Of a stretch of DNA of 64,000 nt, positions 10,391 through 21,200 are shown one piece after another; the first letter of the stretch is position 1; every line of letters begins with the position of its first letter. The stretch comes from Iodidimonas nitroreducens. GTDB taxonomy: Bacteria; Pseudomonadota; Alphaproteobacteria; Sphingomonadales; Rhodothalassiaceae. Made by a program: the position numbers and the translations under genes. The notes beneath the pieces are model-generated. The model saw nothing but the letters and a program-made list of their open reading frames with translations, had not been told where the DNA came from and made no database searches. Location of the stretch: positions 1-64,000 of the forward strand of contig BAYV01000007.1 in the NCBI GenBank assembly GCA_000710935.1, written 5' to 3'.

Positions 10391-12853
10391 ATGACCAGCA
10401 TCGCCGCACCCCTATCGGCTTCAACCAGCGCCGTACATCCAATGATTTTTGTTGATGGCGGTCAAAGCCTGCTGCCTTTGATCATCTTGTTCATTGCCAC
10501 CTTATTCTGGATGGCTTTGGCCGTGTGGGCCATGCGCAAGCGCAGCCAAGCCTATGATCTTTATCAGCAATCCCAGCAAAAAGCCGCTTATTTCGAGGCC
10601 ATGTTCAAGGCTGCGCCCTTTGGCACCTTATTGTGCGATCGGATCGGGGGCTGCACGCTCGATGGCAATGCGGCGATGCTTTTGGGGCTATCGGAGCAGG
10701 TGAAAAGCCTGCCCGATCTCTGCCCCCGCGATGGCGCGGGCGGGCTGACGGCGGATGCGCTCTCGATTTTAGAGCAGACATTGAACAGCCCCAGCACGGG
10801 CCTTGCCGCCGATCAGAGCGGTGCCATGCTCAACAGCCGCGATGGCCGCGTTTTAAAGCTGGTACGGGCCCGCGATTATCTGGACCCGGATCAACAGGAT
10901 AAAACCCTGTTCTGGCTTGAAGATCATACCGAGGCCTGTGCGGAGGCGGAAGCCAGCGAACAGGCCCGGATGGCCGAGAAAACCGCCCTTAAAAGACTGC
11001 GAATGCTGATCGATATCGCCCCCTTTCCGATCTGGCTGCGGGATCGCAATCTGGATCTGGTGCTGGTCAATCAGGCCTATGTGGCCTCGGTCGAATATCC
11101 ATCCGAACCGGCGGTGATCGCCGCCCAGATCGATCTGGTGGATAATGCCCTGACCGGATCATCACGGGAAAGCGCAAGGCGGGCGCTGGAAAGCGATGAC
11201 CCGGTCGTTGAGCGCCATTTTGCCGTGATCGGGGGCGAGCGCCGGGCTTTATCCATCAGCCATCATAAAACCCAAGGGCTGATCGCGGGCTTTGCTGTCG
11301 ATGTGACCGATGTTGAAGACAAGCGGGCGGAACTGGCCCGGGTCATCGAAGGCCATGCAGAAACCCTCAATGCGCTCTCAAGCCCGGTGGCGATTTTCGA
11401 TCCCGATCAAAAGCTGCAATTTTTCAACAGTGCCTTTTCCCGGCTGTTTCGGCTCTCGGATGATTGGCTGCTGGATCGCCCCGATCATGCGAGCCTTCTG
11501 GAAGCCATGCGCGAAAAACGCCGCCTGCCCGAACAGGTGGATTTCCGGGCCTGGAAAACCGGACAGCTTGGGCTGCACCACAGCCTTACCCTTGCCGAAG
11601 AGCTCTGGCACCTGCCCGATGGCAGCACATTGCGGATGGTGGGCCAGCCCCATCCTTTGGGCGGGCTTTTATTGCTTTATGAAGATGTGACCGATCGGCT
11701 GGCTTTGGAAAGCAATTATAATGCCCTGATCGCCGTGCAAAGCGAAACGCTGGATAATCTGCATGAAGCGGTGGCGGTGTTTGGCAGCGATGGCCGCCTG
11801 AAGCTTTATAATCCCAATTATGCCGATTTATGGTCGCTGGATCGCGCCATGCTCGATCATCAGCCCCATTTTGGCGAGATTTTGGACGCCACCCGCACCT
11901 TGATGCATGACAAGGAAAGCTGGCCCACTTTGCGCAGTCGGCTTTTGAATCAGATCCAGGAGCGCGGCAGCCATTCCGGGCGCTGGCACCGGCCCGATGG
12001 CCGGGTGATCGATTATGCCGTTGTGCCCCTGCCCGATGGCCAGACTTTGGCCACCCATCTTGATGTTACCGATAGTTCGCTGATGGAACAGGCCCTGCGC
12101 GAACGCAATGAGGCGCTGGAAACCGCAGATCGCCTGAAATCCGAATTCGTCGCCAATATGTCTTATGAATTGCGTACGCCCCTGAATTCGATCATCGGCT
12201 TTACCGAAATGCTGATGAGCGAGCTGTTTGGTCCCCTGAAGGAAAAGCAGCGCGATTATCTGGGCTATGTGCTGACCGCTGCCGGTGATCTGCGTGATCT
12301 GATCGATGATATTCTGGATCTGGCGGTGATCGAAGCCGGTGAAATGACCCTTGATATCAAACATATGGAGGTGGTGGATCTGGTGGAGAACTGCATTGCC
12401 ATCGCCCGCGAGCAGGCACGAAAAGCCCATATCAGCCTTGAAAGCAAGGTCGATCCCCAATGCGGCAATCTGGAAGGCGATCCAAGACGGCTGACCCAGG
12501 CCCTTTATAATTTATTGGGCAATGCCATAAAATATACACCACCGGGCGGCAGGGTGCAGATCATCGTCAAGCCTTATGGAGACGATCAACTCGAATTCGT
12601 CATCAGCGATAATGGCGCTGGCATCAGCAAGGACGATCAGCTCAAGGTGTTCAAGAAATTCAACACAGGCTCCGGGGTACAAAATCGCAAGGGCGTTGGC
12701 CTGGGCCTGTCGCTGGTCCAAAGCTTCATTGAATTGCATTGCGGCACGGTGGATCTGGTCTCAACCCCCAACAAAGGCACCACTGTTACCTGTCTCTTGC
12801 CCCGCGTTCAAACCGGGGACCGCACCGCCCCCATTACCCACTCTGTGCCCTGA
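10391..12853 (+). CDS. divL: DivL-type PAS sensor kinase with Tyr at the phospho-acceptor site
   Basis: 820 residues. One N-terminal membrane helix (about residues 24-46), then several PAS-like modules over about residues 55-560, then a kinase core. The H-box reads NMSYELRTPLN: Tyr592 stands where histidine kinases have His. N-box NLLGNAIKY (Asn707, Asn711), ISDNGAGIS (Asp740) and GVGLGLSL are intact, so ATP binding is plausible. The His-to-Tyr change and PAS-rich layout are the hallmarks of Caulobacter DivL (769 residues), which with DivK controls the CckA-CtrA cell-cycle pathway. The downstream tsaE-amgK-murU neighbourhood agrees with this. A GAGGA ribosome site precedes the ATG. Confidence 0.85.
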   Translation: MTSIAAPLSASTSAVHPMIFVDGGQSLLPLIILFIATLFWMALAVWAMRKRSQAYDLYQQSQQKAAYFEAMFKAAPFGTLLCDRIGGCTLDGNAAMLLGLSEQVKSLPDLCPRDGAGGLTADALSILEQTLNSPSTGLAADQSGAMLNSRDGRVLKLVRARDYLDPDQQDKTLFWLEDHTEACAEAEASEQARMAEKTALKRLRMLIDIAPFPIWLRDRNLDLVLVNQAYVASVEYPSEPAVIAAQIDLVDNALTGSSRESARRALESDDPVVERHFAVIGGERRALSISHHKTQGLIAGFAVDVTDVEDKRAELARVIEGHAETLNALSSPVAIFDPDQKLQFFNSAFSRLFRLSDDWLLDRPDHASLLEAMREKRRLPEQVDFRAWKTGQLGLHHSLTLAEELWHLPDGSTLRMVGQPHPLGGLLLLYEDVTDRLALESNYNALIAVQSETLDNLHEAVAVFGSDGRLKLYNPNYADLWSLDRAMLDHQPHFGEILDATRTLMHDKESWPTLRSRLLNQIQERGSHSGRWHRPDGRVIDYAVVPLPDGQTLATHLDVTDSSLMEQALRERNEALETADRLKSEFVANMSYELRTPLNSIIGFTEMLMSELFGPLKEKQRDYLGYVLTAAGDLRDLIDDILDLAVIEAGEMTLDIKHMEVVDLVENCIAIAREQARKAHISLESKVDPQCGNLEGDPRRLTQALYNLLGNAIKYTPPGGRVQIIVKPYGDDQLEFVISDNGAGISKDDQLKVFKKFNTGSGVQNRKGVGLGLSLVQSFIELHCGTVDLVSTPNKGTTVTCLLPRVQTGDRTAPITHSVP

Positions 12854-12871
12854 GAAGGACTAGACGCCCTT

Positions 12872-13384
12872 ATGATCCCGTCCGCGCCCCTGATCGCATC
12901 CCTTCATTGCGAGAGCGAAGCCCATCTGAGCCACATGGCCGCTGATCTTGCCGGATTTCTGGAAGCTGGCGATCTGCTGGCTTTAAGCGGGCCTTTAGGG
13001 GCGGGGAAAACAGTGCTGGCCCGATCAGTGATCTGCAGCCTTTTCGAGCAGACCGATCTGGAGGTGCCAAGCCCCAGCTTCACGCTGGTTCAGGCTTATG
13101 AAAACCCGCCCGAAACTATGGGCAAAAATCCGCCGCCGCTGTGGCATGTGGATCTTTACCGCCTGCAAAATCCCGATGATCTGATCGAACTGGGGATCGA
13201 GGATGCCCTTGATGATCATCTGATCTTGATGGAATGGCCCGAACGTGCCGATCCCACCCTGCTTTCATCGGCGCTGTTCATCGAGATCGAGATCCGGCCC
13301 GATCATCGCCGCCTGCTTCATGTGCATGGCCAAAGCCCCTGGGCGGATCGGCTGGCCCCCTGGCTTTCGAGACATAATCCATGA
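12872..13384 (+). CDS. tsaE: tRNA threonylcarbamoyladenosine biosynthesis ATPase TsaE
   Basis: 170 residues. Works with TsaB and TsaD in making t6A37 of ANN-decoding tRNAs. Walker A GPLGAGKT lies at residues 40-47, followed by SPSFTLVQAY and the HVDLYRL and EWPER motifs typical of the YjeE family. The start codon follows the divL stop by 18 bases, and its stop overlaps the next ATG (ATGA). Confidence 0.93.
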   Translation: MIPSAPLIASLHCESEAHLSHMAADLAGFLEAGDLLALSGPLGAGKTVLARSVICSLFEQTDLEVPSPSFTLVQAYENPPETMGKNPPPLWHVDLYRLQNPDDLIELGIEDALDDHLILMEWPERADPTLLSSALFIEIEIRPDHRRLLHVHGQSPWADRLAPWLSRHNP

Positions 13385-14463
13385 CCCGCGAACAACAATT
13401 GATCGATTTTCTGGCACAAACGGGATGGCACAAAGCTCGGCGCACTGCCATTCCCGGCGATGCATCCTTTCGCCATTATGCGCGGCTGGAACAGCCGGAG
13501 CGGCGCGCGATCCTGATGGATGCCCCCCCGCCCCATGAGGATGTGCGCCCCTTCATGGCCGTGCTCGGGGCCTTGCGATCTTATGGCTATGCGGCCCCGG
13601 CCCTTTATCATGCCGATCAGGATGCGGGGTTTTTAGTGCTCGAAGATTTAGGCGATGATCGCTTTAGCCGGGTCATCGCCCGCGATCCGGGGCTGGAGGC
13701 CGGGCTTTATGGGGCGGCGGTCGATCTGCTGGTCGATCTGCAGTGCCATCAGCCGCCCGCCCGCCTGCCTATCAGAGTTGGCAGCGATGCCGGCGATCAT
13801 CATTCCCTGCCCCTTTATGACAAGGCGCTTATGCTGCGCGAAGCAGCGCTTTTTGGCGATTATTATTATCCGGCCTTTGCCCCCCCACAGATGGAAACGG
13901 ATGAACAGGCCGCAGAGGTGGATCGCCTCAACGCGATCTGGGCGCAGTTGTTGGAGCGAACCAAAATCTGCGATGCAAACGATCCGGTTCTGGTTCTGCG
14001 CGATTATCATGCCGATAATCTGATGTGGCTGCCCAACAGAGATGGCCTGCAAACAATCGGCCTTCTTGATTTTCAGGATGCCGTGCGCGGCCATCGGGCT
14101 TATGATCTGGTCTCGCTTTTGCAAGATGCCCGGCGGGATGTTTCGGCCGATCTGGAACGCCGGATGATCCGCCATTATCTGGAGGGGGCGAAAGCCGCAG
14201 GCCAGCCCATCCCTGAAGCCGCCTTCATCGATGATTATACCCTTCTGGGGGCCCAGCGGGCCATCAAGATCATCGGCATTTTCACCCGTTTATGGAAACG
14301 CGATGGCAAGGATCGCTATTTGCAACATCTGCCACGCATGTGGGGTCTTTTGGAGCACAATCTGGAGCATCCCGCCCTGTGTGATCTGAAGGCCCAGCTT
14401 GATCGGATGATCCCCGCCCATCAGCGCCAGCGTACCCTGCCATCAAGGGATCGGATGTTATGA
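13381..14463 (+). CDS. amgK: Aminoglycoside-phosphotransferase-fold sugar kinase, AmgK type
   Basis: 360 residues. The kinase-like fold shows the catalytic loop LRDYHADNLMWL and the metal-binding LLDFQDAV. In Pseudomonas, AmgK phosphorylates the anomeric position of MurNAc/GlcNAc in the peptidoglycan recycling shortcut that bypasses de novo UDP-MurNAc synthesis. The directly coupled downstream nucleotidyltransferase (MurU type) makes this role more likely than antibiotic resistance. ATGA overlaps on both sides imply translational coupling. Confidence 0.83.
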   Translation: MTREQQLIDFLAQTGWHKARRTAIPGDASFRHYARLEQPERRAILMDAPPPHEDVRPFMAVLGALRSYGYAAPALYHADQDAGFLVLEDLGDDRFSRVIARDPGLEAGLYGAAVDLLVDLQCHQPPARLPIRVGSDAGDHHSLPLYDKALMLREAALFGDYYYPAFAPPQMETDEQAAEVDRLNAIWAQLLERTKICDANDPVLVLRDYHADNLMWLPNRDGLQTIGLLDFQDAVRGHRAYDLVSLLQDARRDVSADLERRMIRHYLEGAKAAGQPIPEAAFIDDYTLLGAQRAIKIIGIFTRLWKRDGKDRYLQHLPRMWGLLEHNLEHPALCDLKAQLDRMIPAHQRQRTLPSRDRML

Positions 14464-15230
14464 CCACAGATCGCATCGCCACCACCCTGCCCCATATCGT
14501 TCAGGCTGAAATTCATGCCCGGATCCCCCACAGCGCCATGCTTTTTGCCGCCGGTCTGGGCACAAGAATGCGCCCGCTCAGCGATGATCGCCCCAAAGCG
14601 CTGGTGGACATGGGGGGGAAGCCGCTGATCGCCCACAGCCTTCAGCATCTGGAACGGGCAGGCGTGAAACGGCTGGTGGCGAATGTGCATGCCCATGCCG
14701 ATCAGATGGAAAACTGGCTCGCCCAATGCGGTTCAACCCTTGAAATTTTATGTTCTGATGAACGCGATCTTTTGCGCGATACCGGCGGTGGCCTGAAAAA
14801 AGCCGCGCCTTTATTGGGGCCTGATCCGGTTTTCACTTTGAATTGCGATGCCTTTTGGCAGGATGGTCTGGTCAACAGCCTCGCTTATCTCGCCAGCCGC
14901 TGGGATGGTGATGTGATGGATGCCCTGCTGATGATCGTGCCCAGCCGCTTTGCTTTGGGCCATGAGGGGCCGGGGGATTTCATCATGGATCAGATGGGGC
15001 GATTGCAGTTTCGCAAGGAACGCACCATCAGCCCCTTTGTTTTTGCCGGAATTTCGATCCTGAAGCCCGATCTGGCCGCCGATCATCCGGGCGATGTCTT
15101 TTCCTTGCGCGAGATCTGGGCCGAACTGGCCATGAAGGATCGGCTTTATGGGCTTGTGCATGAAGGGCCATGGGCCCATCTGGGCAGCCCCGAGGCCCTG
15201 AGGCTGGCGGAGCGCACACTTCTTGATTAA
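14460..15230 (+). CDS. murU: N-acetylmuramate-1-phosphate uridylyltransferase, MurU type
   Basis: 256 residues, sugar nucleotidyltransferase fold. The signature FAAGLGTRMRPLSDDRPKAL holds the nucleotide loop and catalytic Arg/Lys, and LNCDAFW carries the metal-binding Asp. Together with AmgK it would convert recycled MurNAc to UDP-MurNAc. About 22 residues precede the conserved core, slightly longer than usual; the ATG is fixed by the ATGA overlap with amgK. Confidence 0.84.
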   Translation: MTTDRIATTLPHIVQAEIHARIPHSAMLFAAGLGTRMRPLSDDRPKALVDMGGKPLIAHSLQHLERAGVKRLVANVHAHADQMENWLAQCGSTLEILCSDERDLLRDTGGGLKKAAPLLGPDPVFTLNCDAFWQDGLVNSLAYLASRWDGDVMDALLMIVPSRFALGHEGPGDFIMDQMGRLQFRKERTISPFVFAGISILKPDLAADHPGDVFSLREIWAELAMKDRLYGLVHEGPWAHLGSPEALRLAERTLLD

Positions 15231-15239
15231 GCTTGGAAG

Positions 15240-18200
15240 ATGATGACAGACAATCCCGCATCGTCGCACAATCCATCCCTTCATGATCAAGCCGTTCGGG
15301 CGCCATCGGTTTATACCATCGGCCCGGCCCATTCCTTTGTCGATGCGCTGGCCCGCTCGCTTCTCGATCAATATGGCGATCAACCCCTTGCTTTGGGGGC
15401 CATTCAGATTTTATTGCCCAATCGTCGCAGCGCCCGCAGCCTGCGTGAAGCTTTTTTGCGCAATCATGGGGGCCGGCCCATGCTTTTGCCGCGCATGTTG
15501 GCGATTGGTGATGTGGATGAAGATGCGCTGGATATCACCGCGCCTGCCAGCGATCTGATCGATCTGCGCCCGGCCATCAGCGATACGGATCGCCTGTTTT
15601 ACCTCACCCGCCTGTGCCTGCAGATCCCCGAAAATCATGGCCGCCCCGGATCGATGGCCGCCGCCTTGAAGCTCGCCCGCGATCTCGCCCGCCTGATCGA
15701 TAGCGTTCACACCGAGCGTCTCGATTTCAGCCGACTGAAGGAACTGGTGCCCGAAAAGCTGGCCCATCATTGGCAGAATACCCTGAAATTTCTTGAGGTG
15801 ATCACCGATCAATGGCCCCGGCTGCTTGATCATTTGGGCCAATGCGATCCCGCCGAGCGCCGCAATGGGCTTTTGGCCGCCCTCACCCAAAAATGGCAAA
15901 CCCATCCGCCCCGGGGCCTGGTGATCGCTGCGGGCAGCACCGGATCGATCCCTGCCACCGCCGATCTGCTGGCGCTGGTGGCCCGCCTGCCCAAGGGCTG
16001 TGTGATCCTGCCGGGCTTTGATCGCAGCCTTGATGATGATCTGTGGCAGGCTCTTGATCCCGGCCATCCGCAATTTTTGATGAAAGCCCTGCTCGATCAT
16101 ATGAGGGTTTCCCGCCATGAGGTGGAAAACTGGCCCCTGGTGAAAGCCGATCAGGCGCTGGAATCCCAGCGTGCCGACCGGCTTTTGCTGATCAATTCAG
16201 CCCTTTTACCCGCCAAACAGGTGGATCGCTGGAACGCCATCAGCATCGATCATCAAACAGCGAAAAAGGGCCTCGAGCGGATCGATTGCGATGGCCTTAG
16301 CGAAGAAGCGGGGGTGATCGCGCTTTTGCTGCGGGAAGCGCTCGACCACCCCGAAAAGCGGGCGGCGCTGGTCACCCCGGATCGGGCTTTGGCCCGGCAG
16401 GTGCGCGCCCATCTCGCCCGCTGGGATATTGCCATCGATGATTCCGCCGGCGATCCGGCAGAACGCAGCCTAAGCGGCAGCTTTTTGCGCCTCACCCTCA
16501 GCTTTGCCGCCGATCCCGGACCGATCAATCTGCTGGCCCTGCTCAAGCATCCTTTGGCCGCCGCCGGAATGAAGCCTTCGGCCCTTCGTCAATTGGCGCG
16601 GCGGCTTGATCGCCATGAAAGCCGCGAAGGCTCGGCCCTGCGCGGCCCCCGGCCCGAAGCCAGCATCGATGGCATGGAAAAAGCCGCCGCCGATGCCGGG
16701 GTGGATGAGGCCGATCTCGGACTTCTGAACAAGATTTTCGCGCTTTTAAGGCCACTGGAAAGCGTGCTGCACAGCCCCTCTTTGGCGGTGGGCGATCTTT
16801 TGTCATGCCATCTTGATGTGGCACAAAATCTGGCGCAATCCCATGATCAAAGCGGCGCGGATCGCCTATGGCGGGGCGAGGCGGGCGAGCATCTGGCGCA
16901 GTATCTGGCAAAAGCCCGGGCAGGCATTGATTGTTTGGGCGCCACGCGGGGCAAGGATTATCCCGCTTTCTTTCATGCCCTGATCACCGATCAGATGGTG
17001 CGGCCGCGCTATGGGATGCATCCGCGTCTGGCCATTTTGGGGCCGATAGAAGCCCGGCTGCATCATGTGGATCTGATGATCCTTGGCGGTCTGAATGAAG
17101 GCACATGGCCTGCCAATCCCGGTCATGATCCTTGGGCGAGCCGCGCCATGCGCAAAGATTTCGGCCTGCCCGATCCCGATCAGCGGATCGGCCAATCCGC
17201 CCATGATCTGGTGCAGGCCATGGGCGCGCCCCATATTATTCTGACCCGCTCGGGAAAGGTGGATGGCACCCCCAGCGTGCCCAGCCGCTGGCTTTCCCGG
17301 CTGGAAGCGCTGGCCCCCTATCTTGATGGCAGGAAAAGCCCCATGGTCAGGCTTTATCAGGCCCTTGATCAGCCCGATAAAATCGAGCCCATCGATGCGC
17401 CCCGCCCCATGCCGCCCTTAAGCGCCCGGCCCCGCAGCCTTTCGGTTACGCAGGTGGAGCTATGGGTGCGCGATCCCTATGCCCTTTATGCCCGGCATAT
17501 TTTAAAGCTGCGCCCCCTTGAGGATCTGGAGGCCGAACCCGGCGCCCTTCATAAAGGGACCATCTGGCATCAGGCTTTGGATGATTATAAACGCCGGGCG
17601 ATCCCCACATGGAGCCGGGATGAGGCTTATAAGGCATTGATTGAATGCGGCAAAACCGCCTTTGGCCCCCTGCTCGAACGCCCGAGCATCTGGGCCTTCT
17701 GGTGGCCACGCTTTCAAACCATGGGACGGCGCTTTTTAGAGATCGAGGAAGAACGCCGGGACAGCCATGAAACCATTGCCACCGAAATCAGGGGGGAATG
17801 GCCGATCCATGAAGGGCCCTGGCCTTTTACCCTGAAGGCGCGGGCGGATCGTTTGGATCGCGAGCGGGCAAGCGGACATATTGAAATCATCGATTATAAA
17901 ACCGGCTCGCCCCCCCAAAAGCGCAGGATCGAAGCGGGCTTTGCCCCGCAATTGCCACTGGAAGGCGTGATGGTCAATGAAGGGGCCTTCAATGGCCTTC
18001 TGCCCTGCGCCGTTGCCGGTTTGAGCTTTTGGCAATTGCGCGGCACCCGCGACCCCATCGAGATCAAGCATGTGGCAGGCCATGATGAACAGATCAGCGC
18101 CAGCCGAGCCGGATTTTTATCCCTGCTGGCGCGCTTTTCCAAGCCCCACACGCCTTATCTTTCCAATCCCCGCCCGGCCAATACGGGCTATGGCGATTAT

Positions 18201-18296
18201 GATCATCTGGCACGCACGGCGGAATGGACCCGATTGCCCGATCTTGATGACCTGCCCATGGATTTCAATGGCCATGAACCCATAAAGGAAGATTGA
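15240..18296 (+). CDS. addB: Double-strand break repair protein AddB
   Basis: 1018 residues. AddB is the second subunit of the AddAB helicase-nuclease that resects DNA ends and recognises Chi-like sites. An N-terminal helicase-like domain that lacks a clear Walker A is followed by a C-terminal PD-(D/E)XK nuclease with ADRLDRE and IEIIDYKTGSPP. The gene begins 9 bases after murU and ends 3 bases before addA, the usual alphaproteobacterial order. Confidence 0.93.
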   Translation: MMTDNPASSHNPSLHDQAVRAPSVYTIGPAHSFVDALARSLLDQYGDQPLALGAIQILLPNRRSARSLREAFLRNHGGRPMLLPRMLAIGDVDEDALDITAPASDLIDLRPAISDTDRLFYLTRLCLQIPENHGRPGSMAAALKLARDLARLIDSVHTERLDFSRLKELVPEKLAHHWQNTLKFLEVITDQWPRLLDHLGQCDPAERRNGLLAALTQKWQTHPPRGLVIAAGSTGSIPATADLLALVARLPKGCVILPGFDRSLDDDLWQALDPGHPQFLMKALLDHMRVSRHEVENWPLVKADQALESQRADRLLLINSALLPAKQVDRWNAISIDHQTAKKGLERIDCDGLSEEAGVIALLLREALDHPEKRAALVTPDRALARQVRAHLARWDIAIDDSAGDPAERSLSGSFLRLTLSFAADPGPINLLALLKHPLAAAGMKPSALRQLARRLDRHESREGSALRGPRPEASIDGMEKAAADAGVDEADLGLLNKIFALLRPLESVLHSPSLAVGDLLSCHLDVAQNLAQSHDQSGADRLWRGEAGEHLAQYLAKARAGIDCLGATRGKDYPAFFHALITDQMVRPRYGMHPRLAILGPIEARLHHVDLMILGGLNEGTWPANPGHDPWASRAMRKDFGLPDPDQRIGQSAHDLVQAMGAPHIILTRSGKVDGTPSVPSRWLSRLEALAPYLDGRKSPMVRLYQALDQPDKIEPIDAPRPMPPLSARPRSLSVTQVELWVRDPYALYARHILKLRPLEDLEAEPGALHKGTIWHQALDDYKRRAIPTWSRDEAYKALIECGKTAFGPLLERPSIWAFWWPRFQTMGRRFLEIEEERRDSHETIATEIRGEWPIHEGPWPFTLKARADRLDRERASGHIEIIDYKTGSPPQKRRIEAGFAPQLPLEGVMVNEGAFNGLLPCAVAGLSFWQLRGTRDPIEIKHVAGHDEQISASRAGFLSLLARFSKPHTPYLSNPRPANTGYGDYDHLARTAEWTRLPDLDDLPMDFNGHEPIKED

Positions 18297-18299
18297 GCG

Positions 18300-21200
18300 A
18301 TGCCCCCCCCCGCCGATCCCCATCAAGGGCCCCTTCTGAACACCGGCGAAGGGCTGACCGCCGTGCAGGATGCGGCCAGCAATCCGCGATCCAGCATTTG
18401 GGTGATGGCATCGGCAGGCACGGGGAAAACCCATGTGCTGACGGCGCGGGTGCTGCGGCTGCTTTTGCGCGGGGTTCGCCCCGAACAGATCCTGTGCCTC
18501 ACCTTCACCAAGGCCGCAGCCGCCGAAATGGCCAATCGGCTGCGCAAAACTCTGGGCACATGGGCCAGACTGCACGATGATCAGGTGCTCGCGGCCGAGA
18601 TCAATCTGAAATCCGGCGAACGCGCTGATGCGGCGATGCTGAAGCGGGCGCGGCAGCTTTTTGCCCATGTTCTCGATCTGAGCGAAGGGCTGCGGATCCA
18701 GACCATTCATGCCTTTTGCCAGGCCCTTTTGGGCCGCTTTCCGCTGGAGGCGGGCCTGTCGCCCCATTTCGATCTGATCGAGGATCAAGGGGCAAGAGAC
18801 CTGCTGGCAAAAGCCCGCGAAGACGTCATCAATCATAGCCGCCATCTGGCAAAAAATGATCAGAAACTGGCCGATGCCATCAGCCGGATCGCCAGCGAGG
18901 TGAATGAGGAAGGGTTTGACGCCCTGATCAACACCCTGATCCATGAACGCCGGATTTTACATGATCTTTTGCAGGCTTATGGCATGGAGGGGCTGATCAC
19001 CGCCATCCGCCGACGGCTGGGGGTGCATGAGGGGGAAACGGCCGAAAGCCTTCTGAGCGATGCGTTGAGCGACGATGCCTTGCCCCTCGATGACCTCAGG
19101 CATTTTTTGTCCCTCTTGCATGAAAAGGGCGGGGTAAAAGATAAACAACACATCCCCGCCCTGGAAAGCATCATCGCCACGCCTGCTTCAGAGCGCGCAG
19201 CCCATTGGGATGCCTATGGCCTTGTTTTTCTGACCGGGAAGGGCGAACCCCGCAAAACAAGCGTTTATCCAGTGAAAGCCGTGAAAACGGCCTGGCCCGA
19301 GGTGGTCGATTTCATCGCGAACGAAGCGGCGCGCCTCCTCGCCATCGACGACAGGCGCAAGCTTATTCAGGTGAGCCAATTTGCCGAAGCGGCTTTGCGC
19401 GTGGGCGCGGCGATCCTGTCAAACTATGAAGCCGCCAAAACACGCGAAGGGGTTCTGGATTATAATGATCTGATCGCGGCAACGGAAAAGCTTTTGAAGC
19501 GTGACGATATCGCCCCATGGATTTTATATAAGCTCGATGCCGAGATCACCCATGTGCTGGTGGATGAGGCTCAGGATACCAATCCCGAACAATGGTCGGT
19601 GATCAATGCGCTGACCGATGATTTCTTTTCCGGCCAATCCGCCTATGAGCCGAAACCCGTCAGCGATCAGCCGCCATTGGATCGCACATTATTTGCGGTG
19701 GGGGATTTGAAGCAATCGATCTATGGCTTTCAGGGGGCCGATCCCCGCGCCTTCATCACGGCCCGCGACCGGGTGCACGACAAGGCCGAGGCGGCCCATA
19801 AAAATTTCGGCCAGATCGACCTCGATCAATCCTTTCGCTCGGTGCAGGCGGTTTTATCCCTTGTGGATGCGGTGTTTGATGATCCGACGCTGACCGAGGG
19901 CATCAGCCTTGAAGAGCGGGCGATCCGCCATCAGGCCCATCGCGCGGGCCATGGCGGCCTTGTGGAGCTATGGCCCATCGAGCCGCAATCCGAAAAGATC
20001 GTGGATGATGCCTGGGATGTGCCCGATCAGCAGCAGCCCGATGATAATGTGCAGGCCCGATTGGCGGTGCGTATCGCCCGGCATATCCGCGCCCTGCTCG
20101 ATAGTGGCGAACAGCTCAGCGCCCGGGGGCGGGCGATCCGGCCGGGGGATATTCTGATCCTGATGCAAACCCGCTCACCCTTCGTTGATTTTCTCATCAA
20201 GAAACTCAAGCAATTGCATGTGCCGGTGGCCGGATCGGATCGCATGACCATCACCGACCAGATCGCGGTCAGGGATATGCTGGCGGCGGCGCATCTGGCC
20301 TTGCTGCCCGAAGATGATCTGTGTTTGGCCACGGTTTTAAAGGGCCCCCTGATCGCCCTTGATGAAGCGGCTTTATTTGATCTGGCCCATGATCGCGGCC
20401 AGCAAAGCCTGTGGGATCGCCTGCGGGAAAAGGCCCCCGATCACCCGATCTTTACCCCGGCTTTAAAGCAGATCGAAGCGATCCTCGCCAGAGCCGATCT
20501 GATGCCGCCCTATGAATTTTTTGCGCGCTTGGCAGGCCCCTTGGGGATGCGCCGGGCGCTGATCGGTCGGATGGGGGCCGAGGTGCTCGATCCTTTAGAT
20601 GAATTGCTGCGCCTTGCCCGCGATTATGAAACCAATCAGCCGCCATCCTTGCAGGGCTTTTTGCAATGGATCGAACGGGGCGGGGCCGAGATCAAACGCG
20701 ATCCCGAACAAAAAGGCCGCAATGAAGTGCGCATCATGACTGTGCATGGGGCCAAAGGCCTGCAAGCGCCCATCGTTTATCTGCCCGATTGCAATCGTCT
20801 GCCGCCTTTGTATCAAAGCCTGCTGAAGCTTTCCCCCGCCGCCCCCAGCGGGCGGCCTGATCTGCCTTTGCTGATCTGGCGCGGCAATAGCAAAAGCCTT
20901 GAAGTCGGCCCCTTGAAACAAGCGCGCGATGCGCTGACCGCCATCACCGAACAGGAATATTGGCGGCTGCTTTATGTGGCGCTGACCCGGGCCGAGGATC
21001 GGCTTTATGCCTGCGCATGGGAAACCCGCGCACAAACTGCGGTTCAAAGCTGGTATGAACGGATCAAAAGCGGGATGGAGCGGCTAAAGGATGTTGAACA
21101 CATTACCAATCCCGAAGACGAGCGCATCATCCTGCGCTTTTCCGGCGAACAGACCTGCCCGCCCAAAGCCGAGGAACAGGCGCTGGAACCCGATGGCCCG

